Assembly: GCA_001695595.3 (NCBI GenBank)
Contig: MBPM02000002.1
Location: forward strand, 2,455,608 to 2,519,607
Reading direction: 5' to 3'
From: Plasmopara viticola
Lineage: Eukaryota > Oomycota > Peronosporomycetes > Peronosporales > Peronosporaceae
DNA length: 64,000 nt
Both the position numbers and the translations under genes were made by a program. Shown here in pieces: positions 46,565 through 57,344 of the stretch (position 1 is the stretch's first letter; each line of letters begins with the position of its first letter). The notes beneath the pieces were generated by a model that was not told the origin of the DNA, did no database searches, and worked only from the letters and a program-made list of their open reading frames with translations.

Positions 46565-49500
46565 CTGATCGACAGTGGTGCGACGTCACACATGATCCCT
46601 CACCGAAGTGACTTTATCGACTTCAAGCAACTTAAAAACGACATCAAGGTAACAATTGCAGATGGCAGAAAGTTACGCGTCAAAGGAGCTGGAACGGTGA
46701 AGCTTATCGGCTTAGATGGAAGACGCATATCGATGATGGAAGTGCTGCTTATCCCTGGACTTGACAGACGTCTACTGTCGGTGGGAAAGCTTGCCGAACG
46801 TGGACTAAGTGTGGAGTTTCAGCGTGCTTCGTGCATCATTTGGGACAAGAACGAAGCTTTAGCAACTGGGACAAGATATGGGAAAGCTTACACACTGAAT
46901 TGTCAGCAAGAGGAGGCACGATTGGTGCAATACTCGGGAGTTGATAGTCAGTGGGAGTTATGGCACGCTCGTATGGGACATCCAAGTGAGGACGTTTTAG
47001 TGAGGACTATGCGATCCACAGCCAAAACAAGGTATCAGGACCCTGTGTGGTGGATGCATGAAGGGCAAGCAGACGATCGAAGCCTTTCCAGGACGCTCCA
47101 TGACAAAAACATCACGTGTATTGGAATTAGTTCACACAGACGTGATGGGATCCATGAAGACAGTTTCAAAAGGAGGTGCTAAATACATTTTGACGTTTGT
47201 GGATGATTATTCACGATATGTGGTGGCTTACTTTCTGGCAAAGAAGAGTGAAGTTGCCGACAAGATCAAGATGTGCAAAGCACTGCATGAAAATCAGTGG
47301 GGAACCCGTATCAAGTGCCTGCGTTCGGACAACGGAACGGAGTTTGTCAACAAGACAGTTACGGATTTATGTCAGCGGAACGGTATCATACATCAGCGTA
47401 CAGCTCCATGCAGTCCCCAACAAAATGGAATTGCAGAACGAATGAACCGTACGATAATGGAAAAGGCACGGAGCATGCTACACTACAAGTGTGTTCCGAC
47501 ATGTTGGTGGGCAGAGGCAGTAAGCACTGCGGTGTACCTGATCAACCGCTCTCCTAATACAATACACCCAAATAACACCCCATATGAACTGGGATTTAAG
47601 ATGAAGCCTCGAATGGATCATCTTAGGGTGTTTGGGTCTCATGGATATGCTCACGTTGATCAAGTTAAGAGGACGAAGCTCGAAGCCAAAAGCTTCAAGT
47701 GCATGTTCCTTGGTTATGCCGAAGACACCAAGGACTACCGAGCTTACGATTTGGAGAAAGACAAGATATCAGTATCACGGTCGGTGAAGCTGGACGAGCG
47801 TGAAGTGGGCGGCATTTATGAGACACACCCGCCCAAACAAATAAGAGTGATACACGTTACCAAAGAGATCGATGAAAGTGCTGTGTCCGGGCCGACGGAA
47901 CAACAACAAGATCAAGATGAACTTATGGATTGTGAAGGAGAAGATGAAATTCCAGATGCTCCAATGAATGAGAAGGAGTCCGACACAAATGCGTCAAGGG
48001 TCGAGATGCTTCGATTACCGACCTCAGTACACTCTGAACTGACAGAGTACAGAGCTCCTACACTGGATGCACAGGAAGATCGATTGGTATTTCGACCGCA
48101 AGTGGAACGTTCAAGGCGTACATATGAACCAATGTTGTTGCTGGAAAACGGATCAGATGCCGATGAAAGTCTGGGAGGAAGCGAAGGACCACCATCTCCA
48201 AAGCGTGCAAGGATTGATGAAGACGGCCTGATAGCTGAAGTTATTCTCGCTTACGCTGTGAGTGTTGGTGAAGAATCAGACTTGCCTACCACGTATGCGC
48301 AGGCAATGTCTAGTGACGAGGCAGAACAGTGGCGATAAGCGATGGACAATCGTTCCACGAGAATCAATTGGACGTACGATTGGATGCCGCTGGGTATTTG
48401 CTAAAAGCGTGACCAGAATGGATGTGTTGTGCGCTACAAAGCACGATTGGTGGCTAAAGGTTTCAAGCAGAAATACGGCGTGGATTTCTTCGAGACTTAC
48501 TCTCCAATGGCCAACATTAACTCAATTCGAGTTGTACTCGCAGTGTGTGCGGTATTAGGCTACAAAATGGAACAGCTGGACGTCGACACCGCTTTCTCAA
48601 CAGTGTACTGTCGGATCGTGTTCACATAAAAGTTCCAATTGGTGTTAAGGGAGCTCAAGGATTTGCGTGTCAGCTGAATAAAGCTATATATGGTCTCAAG
48701 CAAGCTGCAAGCGCTTGGAACAAGATGATCGACCACGTCTTCAAGAAGAACGATTTTAAAAGTTGTGGAGCGGATCAATGCGTCTACGTGAAGAAAGTGG
48801 AAGAAGGTTTTGTGTACGTATGTCATTATGTCGATGATATGATCATTGCAGCCAAGACGAGCGACGAGATTCCAGAGGTCAAGGGGATGCTTAAAAGTGT
48901 TTTCAAGATGAAGGATCTCGGTATGGTGAAGTTCATCTTGGGCATGGAGATCGACCGCGACATGACAGCTTCCACACTAATGATCAAGCAAACACGCTAC
49001 ATTAGCGACATGGCTGAGCGATTTGGACAGAAAATCGCCAAGAACGTCGACAATCCGTGTACGTCCGGTCTCAAGCTGTCAACATCACAGTCACCAAGTA
49101 CAGAAGCTGAGCGTTCAGAGATGCGGTCAAGACCATACCGCGCACTAAGCAGATGTCTGCTATATGTTACAACTTGCACTCGGCCGGACGTCGCATACAT
49201 CGTGACACAACTGTCTCGATTTCTCGAAAATCCGGGGTTACCACATTGGAATGCCGCAATTCGTGTATTGCGCTACTTAAATTCAACACGTCATCATGGG
49301 ATCGTTTACCAAAGAGAAACAGGAAAGGTGATTGTTGAAGCTTTTTCGGATGCTGACTGGGGTAGCAACACCGATGACAGACGGTCTGTCTCAGGTGTGT
49401 TGATCAACATTGGTAAAGCTCCAGTTGTATTCAAGTCCAAGTATCAGAGAACCGTTGCACTAAGTTCCGCAGAAGCAGAGTATATGGCGCTCAGCTTGTG

Positions 49501-49825
49501 CACACAAGAAGTACTTTGGGCGCGCGCAATGCTCAAGGACATGGGTCAAGAACAAGTGGGAGGCACGCAAATATGAGAAGACAATCAAGGTGCGATAGCT
49601 TTGGCAAACAACGCGGGCTACCACGCGCGTACAAAGCACGTGGACATCAGACATCACTTTATTCGGGAGAACGTTCAGCATGGATTACTCAAGATTGGCT
49701 ACATTGATACAAGGAGTCAGCTTGCAGATATGCTAACCAAGGCGCTTGGAACCAAGATGCTGAAGTATCTGCGCGAAGCCTCCGGAACCAAGACCAAGTC
49801 AGCAACAAAGGACACACAGCATTAG
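46565..49825 (+). pseudogene. Copia Pol: protease, integrase, reverse transcriptase, RNase H
   Basis: Protease active site LIDSGATSHM begins at 46565. The GAG-pre-integrase block LWHARMGHPS (about 46961) and its cysteine pair CGGCMKGK lie either side of a frameshift. The integrase core (about 47120-47460) keeps all three acidic residues, in HTDVMG, LRSDNGTEF and QQNGIAERMN. The frame ends at TAA 48336, then resumes with GCRWVFA and ARLVAKGFKQKYGVDFFETY in two different frames. Reverse transcriptase has CHYVDDMI (about 48820-48840). RNase H has FSDADWG and SSAEAEYMAL, then TGA at 49574, with EDNQGAIALANNAGYHARTK beyond it. Three stops and three frameshifts make it inactive as it stands. Confidence 0.92.
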
Positions 49826-49838
49826 CGGTGAGTGGGAG

Positions 49839-49984
49839 CGTTAACATTTTACCGCTGAATGCATGCTGAACAGGTGGATGGCTTCACAGTAATTACAAGT
49901 ACGTCACAATTAGTAATTACATATGGTAGCCGTTCATTGGTCAGGATAAATATATTCACTTCGGTTTTTGCTTTCTTCTCAACA
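49839..49984 (+). repeat. Copia right LTR (146 bp)
   Basis: Matches the left LTR except for about 8 bases, including its first base (CG instead of TG at the terminus). That loss of the canonical TG may itself block re-integration. Confidence 0.92.
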
Positions 49985-49989
49985 ACAGT

Positions 49990-50378
49990 GTAGGCCACAC
50001 CAAACTAGTGCTTGAACCCAATTACGCGCTTTGGTGCCACCAAGAAGGCTTTTAATTTGTTGTCCAGGCCTTTTGGCCAAAAGTCCGATGAATTTACCAT
50101 CTAATGTCCACTCCTCCCAAAAAATGTTTTTCGGCTGATTTTTTTAGTGACGTCAGCTAGTAGTCGATGTGCGCGAGAACTTAGCATTGTTCGAGGTCAT
50201 AGAAAGATGAAAGGAAAGGTTTCTGGAAACCTTTCGATTTCAGCATGAATCTCGGAGCGATAAGTGCTTGATAAAAATGATTGTAGGAAGTGTAAGATCT
50301 TGAGCACGCCAAAAATGAAATGCTGCGAAGTTGACTGTACTTTTTTGTTTATAGTTTTTGATCGCGTTTAGCCAATCT
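49990..50378. other. Between Copia and the secreted oxygenase-like gene
   Basis: No gene. It should include the 3' UTR of the minus-strand gene ending at 50379. Confidence 0.45.
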
Positions 50379-51653
50379 CTACAAAGCGGTTGAATTAGGG
50401 CAATGGTCTCCGGGTACACAGTTCATCCAGCAAATTTTACCGGCCGTTCGTGTGCATTCACACTTTTTTTTGCATTTATGGTAATTCGTATAGTCATTGC
50501 ACACGTCGCAGTCAGACGAATTACCTTTTTTCGATGTACAGTTTGTAAAAATAGTGCAATTGCTGGGTCCGGAGGTGATGATTTCAGCACAACCTAATAG
50601 TTGACGGGTATCGTGATGAGTAGGACTTAATGTCGAATTTGCGTACTCGTCGAAAAAGGTTGGCTGAAGCATGCGCTGGTACAACGGCAGCAAAGTCATC
50701 TTGCCAAACCACGTGCGCAGCAAACGCTGGATTGCCGTTGTCTCCATGGAAGGCATTTGCATGGCGTGTGGCACAGCTGGGAGCTGCTCAGAAGTATCTA
50801 CCCATTCGTTGTAACCCGTACCCACCATAAGCGTGACTTGATCGAGATTGAGGATCGGACGAACGAGCTGGCCGTCTTGGCGCTGGACAAAGAGCCCCGA
50901 CTCAGCATCGTCGACGTACCCGGCCGACTCGATCGTACTCTTCGTTCCGTTGTTGTTGACTTTGTAGAAACTGGGCGTGGCAAACACAATAAACAGACCG
51001 CTGTCTGTATGCAACTCCAGGGCAAATTCTTTTTCAGAAGTCATTTGGGTCACAGAAGACGTACTCTGGAGTCGACGGTCGTGCAGAGACGGCGTCTCGT
51101 ACGCATGAAAATGATCCAGACGCACAGCATCAGTTATGAGTTTACGACTGGTGATGTTCTGGCCGTAACCGTCCTTGGTAGTGAAGGTTGTGGCATCGAG
51201 TGTCGTAGCGACAGTGAGTACAACCATCTCCAAGAGGGACGAAAACTCATCGTACAGAATTTTGTAGCCCGGACATGTCATGTCCGTTTGGGCGGCCGAA
51301 GCATCGGCGTTTTTGCCGGACGCTGCACCGATGGTGTAGCGCTTGGTACCATCCGTTAGCGTCTTTTGTAGCAAGAAGTCAGCGTTGACTTCTTGTGCCG
51401 ACACGGTACAGGTTGCAGCCAATTTGAGGTACGAGGCACGCGCTTGAGAGAACATTGGCACGTTCGTGAAACTGACGACACCGTCCTTCTTGAGTGCGTT
51501 AAGTACATTGATTGGAGTGTTGTCAGTCGTGAGTTTTTGGTAGTCAAAGTTGGGGAATTTGAACGAAGGGATCTCGTTGTTGAGACTCGTGGAAACAGCA
51601 TCCACCATGACCATGGCAGCAAGCCCGAGATGCATTAGAAAGACTTGAACCAT
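50379..51653 (-). CDS. Secreted 2-oxoglutarate/Fe(II) oxygenase-like protein with cysteine-rich tail
   Basis: 424 residues from the Met at 51653. An upstream in-frame Met at 51773 would add 40 basic residues and hide the signal peptide, so I prefer the shorter start. Residues 1-19 (MVQVFLMHLGLAAMVMVDA) look like a signal peptide. Residues 46-60 (TPINVLNALKKDGVVSFTNV) resemble the N-terminal region of isopenicillin N synthase-like enzymes. HTD at 215-217 within ELHTDSGLFIVF and His296 in VPHAM fit the HxD...H iron-binding triad, and R265 or R310/R313 could bind the co-substrate. From about residue 366 there is a cysteine-rich tail (about 12 Cys in 55 residues) with several N-x-S/T sites. Reaction and substrate are unknown. 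The secretion signal makes a wall, matrix or host-facing role possible. Confidence 0.75.
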   Translation of the reverse strand: MVQVFLMHLGLAAMVMVDAVSTSLNNEIPSFKFPNFDYQKLTTDNTPINVLNALKKDGVVSFTNVPMFSQARASYLKLAATCTVSAQEVNADFLLQKTLTDGTKRYTIGAASGKNADASAAQTDMTCPGYKILYDEFSSLLEMVVLTVATTLDATTFTTKDGYGQNITSRKLITDAVRLDHFHAYETPSLHDRRLQSTSSVTQMTSEKEFALELHTDSGLFIVFATPSFYKVNNNGTKSTIESAGYVDDAESGLFVQRQDGQLVRPILNLDQVTLMVGTGYNEWVDTSEQLPAVPHAMQMPSMETTAIQRLLRTWFGKMTLLPLYQRMLQPTFFDEYANSTLSPTHHDTRQLLGCAEIITSGPSNCTIFTNCTSKKGNSSDCDVCNDYTNYHKCKKKCECTRTAGKICWMNCVPGDHCPNSTAL

Positions 51654-53158
51654 TTCGAGTGTGGCCCGAGGAGACGGTCTTGATGTGCGCCGTTGACGAA
51701 AAAATTTGAAATGCAAAAAGCTTAGCATCGAATAGTGTCTGCAATGATAGGATATGGTGATATTGGCCTTCACATCTTAAAAGAAAATGTACCATGTCAT
51801 ATTCAATAAGATCATAAATTGTTGAATTGGCTGAAAGATAGTCACTTCGATAAAGTCATAGGACGAATGATACTGTACTCAAAGGGTCAGATACAATCGG
51901 AATATTTTCCGGCTCTACCGGCGAAATCGTTTTAGAGATAGATAAAAATTTCAAAGTAATAATTTTAATTGTGGAGCCTGTGCAACAGAACCTGATTTTA
52001 ATTTTTCCGCGGTGCTGATCTTTCGTGTTGACGTCAAATGAAAGATTCTATTCGACCGCCAAGCTGTGTAGAACGACCACTCTGTAAACACATACCATCG
52101 GCTGGTCCAAAGTCTGTGTTATTCGTGTGTAAGCCCACCACTGCTTCGTAACGCGGGATCCAGATGAAGTTGGACGAAGAACAATAAAGTTTACAAACAA
52201 GGAATATATTTAAGTACTCTATAGATGAGTAATTTTAGAGAGCAGTCCAGTACGATGGTAATGCATGGCGATGCACTTGTGCACTTAAGAATGCTCAGCT
52301 CACTTATACAACACTTAAACAAATTCTGTTCCGATCAAGAATCAATAGTTGGTAACTTTTGCACCAACCAAGTCGTAAGCCACTAACTAAATTTGATGCT
52401 AAAATGGTCTTGCTACTGTTGTCCGTGAAATGTCGACTTCGCGGCAGAAAACTGTCGATGCTGAAAGCGTTTTTGCCGCCAATGTATTGATCCAAGCCGA
52501 GATTCCAAAACACGAACCTAAGATTCGCGTTATGGACCAAGAAAATTGTTACGTTCTGATATTCACGTACTTACGGTACGGAAATATCCTCCTGCTTTTC
52601 GTATTATCTGTGGATCGCGCGTTACTGTTTTGCATGCACAATGTTTTTCATACGTGAACTATTGTCGCCTCAGTGCGACACCTTTTTGAAGTATGCTATA
52701 TAAAAAGCCAACTGATCTTTATGACAAATTAGCTTGAAAATAGATGTCTCCCTAGCGAAAGAAGGGCTAAGATCCTCACACATTCTCTGCAAGCCATACT
52801 TGAATCAAGAAATTGCAAAATGGTGGCAAAATGTTGCTATGGCAGCTAAGTGCCTTATCGAAACTACGGCTCCTGACGTGCTCGTAAAAGTGGTGGTGGA
52901 GAAGATACATGCATCTTCTTTGCCTTCAGCACCGTAGCTCAGATTTGCTTCAACGCAAATATCGCTCTATCTACCCATCTGTCAAACAGTTATTAATAAA
53001 TCAGGCTGCCAAACTGATAATCAGAATTCACATATAAGATAGTCCACATTCAAATCGCTGTATAGCCTGTTTGAGAAAGGCCGCTGAGCAACAAAAAGGT
53101 TTGTAGTCTACTGTACCGATACACTCTTTCCTTCAAAATCAGGGACGTATCCTTACGG
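51654..53158. other. Intergenic upstream of the secreted gene
   Basis: Promoter side of the minus-strand gene, no motif assigned. Short frames at 52304-52540 (-), 52430-52657 (+) and 52734-52937 (+) have no recognisable features. Confidence 0.4.
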
Positions 53159-53504
53159 TACATGTATTGTATTGTATTGTATTACGTTATCGCGTTGCCA
53201 AGTTATGCACGTGCTAGGCTCAGTCTGGCTAGTCCACGGCATAGAGTGGTGTCCGCATACGTCGAGTCTCGTTCGGCGGGCAGTGCAGCCAGCACCGAGG
53301 TCGTGAGGGTCTTCCGTTTTTTTGTTAGCTCTGATTTGGTGAGAGCCCAGGTGGCGCTCTGGTGCTGGAGACCGTCGCGTCGAGGGTAAGACTCGTTAGA
53401 GACCTGCAGATGCCCGAGAGCACCTGCCCAAAGCGCGCGAGCATTGAGCCCCCGCGCTTGGAAGGAGGGCATCACTCCAACCTTTTCCGAAATACGCTAC
53501 ATGT
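53159..53504 (-). mobile_element. Short internally deleted LINE-derived element, copy 2
   Basis: Same structure as the element at 16252-16602. On the minus strand it starts at the same base of the FSEKVG segment, with TPSFQARGLNARALWAGALG (here SFQARG after a Met) and ALTKSEL, and jumps to KTLTTSVLAALPAERD. The same about 350-bp internal part is missing, and a CAATA tail ends it. TACATGT at 53159-53165 and 53498-53504 is a possible 7-bp target duplication. Confidence 0.82.
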
Positions 53505-53587
53505 CTTCCGGTTAAAATTCGAACTTATCTTTCGAGATAAATGGTTTCTCACCAATCTCTGTAACATAGTCGTGGGGCAAGCTTCTT

Positions 53588-53924
53588 AAAAGGTCGGTTT
53601 TAGACGAGGCTTAGGCGGTGAGCGAGGCGAAGTGGTGAAGGAGGAGGCTAAGCTGCTAAAAGCGAATTGAGAAGTGATATTGAATGGAGAGCTCTTACGA
53701 ATTCTTGTCTTGTTACAGTCTAATTGATGGCCTTCAGCCTTCTACTGCTACCATCCTAGGGCTACAATTGTTTCATTATTCTATCTGGCTCTTTGCACAT
53801 CCTAAAATATGGAACATGTAATCACCTACTCTGATGGATAGTACCAATGCATATGTATTGAAGGAATAAATATAACGCAATGGATGTAACTGGCAATCCT
53901 GCCGTTGATGGCGTTTACGTAACA
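53588..53924 (-). repeat. Gypsy C 3' LTR (approximate)
   Basis: On the minus strand it begins TGTTACGTAAACGCC, contains GGATGGTAGCAGTAGAAGGC and GTAAGAGCTCTCCATT, and ends near CCTCGTCTAAAACCG. It aligns by eye with the LTRs of A and B. Confidence 0.62.
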
Positions 53925-54209
53925 GGACCCTTCTTCAAGGAGATGTTTATTTTAAACGAAAGGGCTCATCTTTTTTGAATTCCGCAAGAGGTCGATGAGT
54001 CCAAAAATCTGCTTCGGTTTTCTTACGGGCTCTCAAGTGGCTTCCTTCTTGATTTCACCAGTCCACCGAACTTTTACTACAATTTTCCCTCGTAATTACT
54101 ATGTCCAATTGCGGCTTCAACGAGTTGTTCGGCCAAAATGACCTTATTTACCTTTGCAGACGCTAGAGATCTTTGTGATTCGGCTTTAACAATGCGATGT
54201 GGAAACAAG

Positions 54210-54640
54210 TCATAGGAATCTCACAATCTTTCTTTCCGTCGGACTGGGCTGATATATATTGGTGTGAGTTTCTTTGGCTGGGCAAATAATTTGTGACGGA
54301 TATCCAAATTCTTTCCGTCCAAAAGCACCATATCGACAGCCTGGAAGACCCGGATACGTTTTGTGTAATAGCACTCTCTGCGTACTTGTGCTTCGCTCAT
54401 CCGGTCCCGTGCGGCCTTGAGCAAAGTATCTTGACGAAGTAGAAACTCTTGTGCTAATTTCCAACATGTGAAATTCTGAATCTGACGCCACATCATCCGA
54501 CAAATAAGGAATGTATATGATATTGTCTTTAAATGGTGACATTCTGAGTGCAGAGTGTATGCCTCAATTAAGGCTGTCTCAGCCAAATGTAGAAAGTCAT
54601 TTCAGTCATTTTGTGCTGGATTGTGGATTTCAATCTTCGC
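54210..54640 (-). pseudogene. Gypsy C integrase C-terminal remnant
   Basis: The 121-codon frame carries LLKAARDRMSEAQVRRECYY, then VDMVLLDGKNLDIRHKLFAQ, the segment equivalent to 2368-2619 of Gypsy A. The upstream part (HLAETALIEAY) is a degraded trace of the block that follows the catalytic glutamate. Confidence 0.75.
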
Positions 54641-55615
54641 CTGTTTGGTGATACAACTTGCCATTATGCAATCAGTACTTAGGCACATCCGCTTCTATAT
54701 TCAGCCTCTTGAACATATACTGTAAGTCTCAATTCTACAGATACTTTAATTTCGCGGAGTGAGCTACAGTTACTTTGTTTGTTCTTATTGTTGCCACGAA
54801 CTCGCATATCCATAGCCACTTCCAGAAGCCATTGCAAATGAATTCTAGCAGCTTTGCTTCCAAGTTTAGATTGCGTGGCAGTGCATCAGCCACGGTGCTA
54901 GTTATACAGAACTTTCACCTATATGAAGGCTGGAGTTGAGCAAGCTTCGTCGTTCTTAGTATGAGCACGACCACGTGTATATTTTGTGACTCGTTCTTAA
55001 TATTTAAAGAGCGTTTCTTCGTGATGCTTAGAGCAAAGGATTCTAGTAGATAACTTTTAAAAATAGCTAATGATTAGTCACTATTCGCTAAGTTGCGGTC
55101 ATAATGAGTTCGTCCGAATGTAGGTAGAAAGCCGTGGTTGATCTGTGGCCGTACGACATCTCATCAAGCCATCGAGCCACTCTGCTAGATGTAGTCTTCT
55201 GCGTTACGATTATCTAATACTCTGTTGATCAGTTTTGACCGTTAATGCTCGATCGAGAAGAAATGAACGTCATACTTTCGAAGCATGCATCATTGTAAGG
55301 GGTCTTGCTCACGAATAGGGTAGTTCAGCTCGGCTGGCTTCATCTTCCTACCAGTAAAAGCAATCGGATGCTGTAGCTTTCCCTCCTTTGAATACAAGAC
55401 TCCTTCGATCGCGAAATACCAGGCGTCCATTTGCATACGAAATAAATTTGAAAAGTTCAGAAGACTAAGAGCAGATAGAAGCGGGAAGCGACGTTTGGGT
55501 TCGGTGAAGCAGTAGTTGATCGCCCGAGAGCTCGATCGCTTTTCAGAGACATTTTTTTAATACTGTCGTAAAGTGCTTCTGCAAATTGCGCAAAGTCCTT
55601 CAGAGCCTTAAGACA

Positions 55616-56274
55616 TTAACTGTAAAGCCTAAAAAGCTCACCATTTGCTTCTTCCTCTTGGGCACAAGCCATTCTGCGATAATCTTGACCTTGTAGAGGT
55701 CCATTTGGACGCCTTTCTGTCCAACAAAATTTCCTGCGCATGGAAATTATACGCACAGAAATGGCACTTTGACAACTCGATGTTAAGTTGCTGTACTTAA
55801 CACCATTTTCTGAATTTGTACCGTGGTTTGTGACATCCTCTTGCGTGAACAAGTAGGTGTCGTCAAAGTAAATTCTCATCACATCTCTTAGATTTTGAAA
55901 GACTTTCTGCAGATGCTGGTTGAACGTGCCCGGACTTCTGATTAGTCCCATGAGAGTGACTACACACTCAAAAAAACCATACGGGGTCGAAAAATCGGCT
56001 AAGAGAATATCCGAATCACGCAATCTAATCTGATAGCAACTCACATTAGGTCCGTGTACAGAAGCCAACGACTTCTGGACATTGCTATAATGGTGTCTTC
56101 CTTACGCGGCATCGGCATCGTCGGCAAGTTTGTCACTAGATGTGCGTGACGATTTCGTGCACGGTGCACCAACCTTAAGCTTCTTGACTCAGAACGTTGG
56201 TGCCAAAATTTTAGACGTACTTGGTCGAATAATTCGCTCTTGAACCAGTTTTTAGTCCATCCTTGGATTGTCAT
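55616..56274 (-). pseudogene. Gypsy C reverse transcriptase remnant with intact YFDD
   Basis: The frame 55616-56068 reads YQIRLRDSDI, TLMGLIRSPGTFNQHLQKVF, then RDVMRIYFDDTYLFTQ: the catalytic YFDD is preserved, in contrast with YFDG in Gypsy A and YFND in Gypsy B. A second frame (56041-56274) supplies the N-terminal part with PMPRKEDTIIAM. A frameshift lies between them. The best preserved reverse transcriptase of this family in the window, but not a functional gene. Confidence 0.82.
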
Positions 56275-56280
56275 GCGCTG

Positions 56281-57137
56281 TTCAAGGCTCTGACCTTATC
56301 ACTTGGCTTGGTACCAAGCTTGGGCAAATATTTGTGCTCAATTTTGTTTTGTACTGGAGCTGTCTCTATAGGAAGCTCTGTGCAAAGATTGTGTCTGCAT
56401 TTTTGCGTAGCATTGTATACGCCGACTTGCCCCCACCGTCGGTGCGAAGCAAGCAGGCGCGGAAGTCGATACGATATTCAATAAAGCCTTAGAAGTAGTC
56501 ATTTTTTGTCGCATATTCCTTTGTGTGTGCATAGAAGATACAGCAGCTTAATAGTTCTTGCGTTCAACTAAGTTCACAGAAACAGGCTACGAGTTCCTGG
56601 TCTGCTTACCCTGAGACGCGTGACGCACTTCATGAGTCCACAGTCAGCAAGCTTATCACTGGAACCATAGTCAAAAGCCATCGATTTAATTGTGTCGTAC
56701 GTAATAAGTCTAAGGTGTGTTTGAAATTGCATGAGTTTATGTTTATCCGCTGCCTAAATAATCGCAGCTTTATGGTAAAAGCTTGCTGGTGCCGTTGATC
56801 ACGGCTTGATCACTATAACTAGCACTTCGCTCTGCTTTGACACATTAGAAAAAGTCATCGAAGTGGGTGATGTGATCGCCCGCAGATTACTTATGTCTAC
56901 GAGCTCGCGTTCTTTGCACTCTAGCTTGCCGTACGTGACAATTTGGCAGGCAAGTATTAGCGCCTTAAAACAAAACTTGTAAGGCAATTTTTATGACGTA
57001 CCGAGAGCTGTTGGCGCAGTAGCACGCTACTGACCACTGTCAGCTAAAGCTCCGTGCTTTCCGTGACAAGACATTCATCGCTACACTGATAATTATTTAA
57101 GTAGTGCTGCGTCGTTCATTAAATGCCGGTTCGGCCC
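56281..57137. other. Unassigned region upstream of Gypsy C
   Basis: Short frames on both strands with no recognisable motif. By position on the minus strand it could hold decayed gag or protease sequence. Confidence 0.3.
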
Positions 57138-57344
57138 TTAACCGAGATTATAAATTCTCGTGAGTGCTCCTTGATTTAAGGTGGTTTTCATAAAATATTC
57201 GCTATGGCGCTCCTCTTCAAGTATCCCTTGGCACCGCCACTTCTCGTCAAAGCATCCTGTCACAGCATGCCCAGTCTTGTCACAATCAAAAGACTTTCGT
57301 GATTCTTCTACTCGAGATTTGCTCTCAACGATAATCGCTATCAC
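57138..57344 (-). pseudogene. Gag zinc-knuckle remnant
   Basis: A 68-codon minus frame contains SFDCDKTGHAVTGC. The spacing fits the retroviral CCHC knuckle (C-x2-C-x4-H-x4-C) with the first cysteine replaced by serine. Flanking residues (EESRK, DEKWR) are polar, as in Gag tails. It lies upstream of Gypsy C on the same strand and may be its gag. Confidence 0.55.

Larger units (their letters stand above)
45579..49984 (+). mobile_element. Ty1/Copia retrotransposon, complete from LTR to LTR, coding frames broken
   Basis: 4406 bp flanked by a perfect 5-bp target duplication ACAGT (45574-45578 and 49985-49989). Two 146-bp LTRs enclose a gag-pol region in the Copia order: gag, protease, integrase, reverse transcriptase, RNase H. 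A purine-rich tract (GGTGAGTGGGAG, 49827-49838) precedes the right LTR. In-frame stops at 46562, 48336 and 49574, and frameshifts near 47010-47045, 48405 and 48590-48600, interrupt the polyprotein. By eye the LTRs differ at about 8 positions, so the insertion is not recent. The first bases after the left LTR (GGTTAACAGCC) should be the primer-binding site, but no tRNA could be matched. Confidence 0.95.
53588..56280 (-). mobile_element. Gypsy C: decayed Ty3/Gypsy retrotransposon with integrase core deleted
   Basis: On the minus strand from 56280 downward: reverse transcriptase (55616-56274), RNase H region (about 55250-55610), linker, integrase C-terminal module (54210-54640) and 3' LTR (53588-53924). 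The linker at 54700-54830 aligns with 10560-10700 of Gypsy B, but the about 700-800 bp that encode the integrase zinc-binding and catalytic parts in Gypsy B are missing between 54600 and 54700. No gag of this element is recognisable. Confidence 0.8.
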
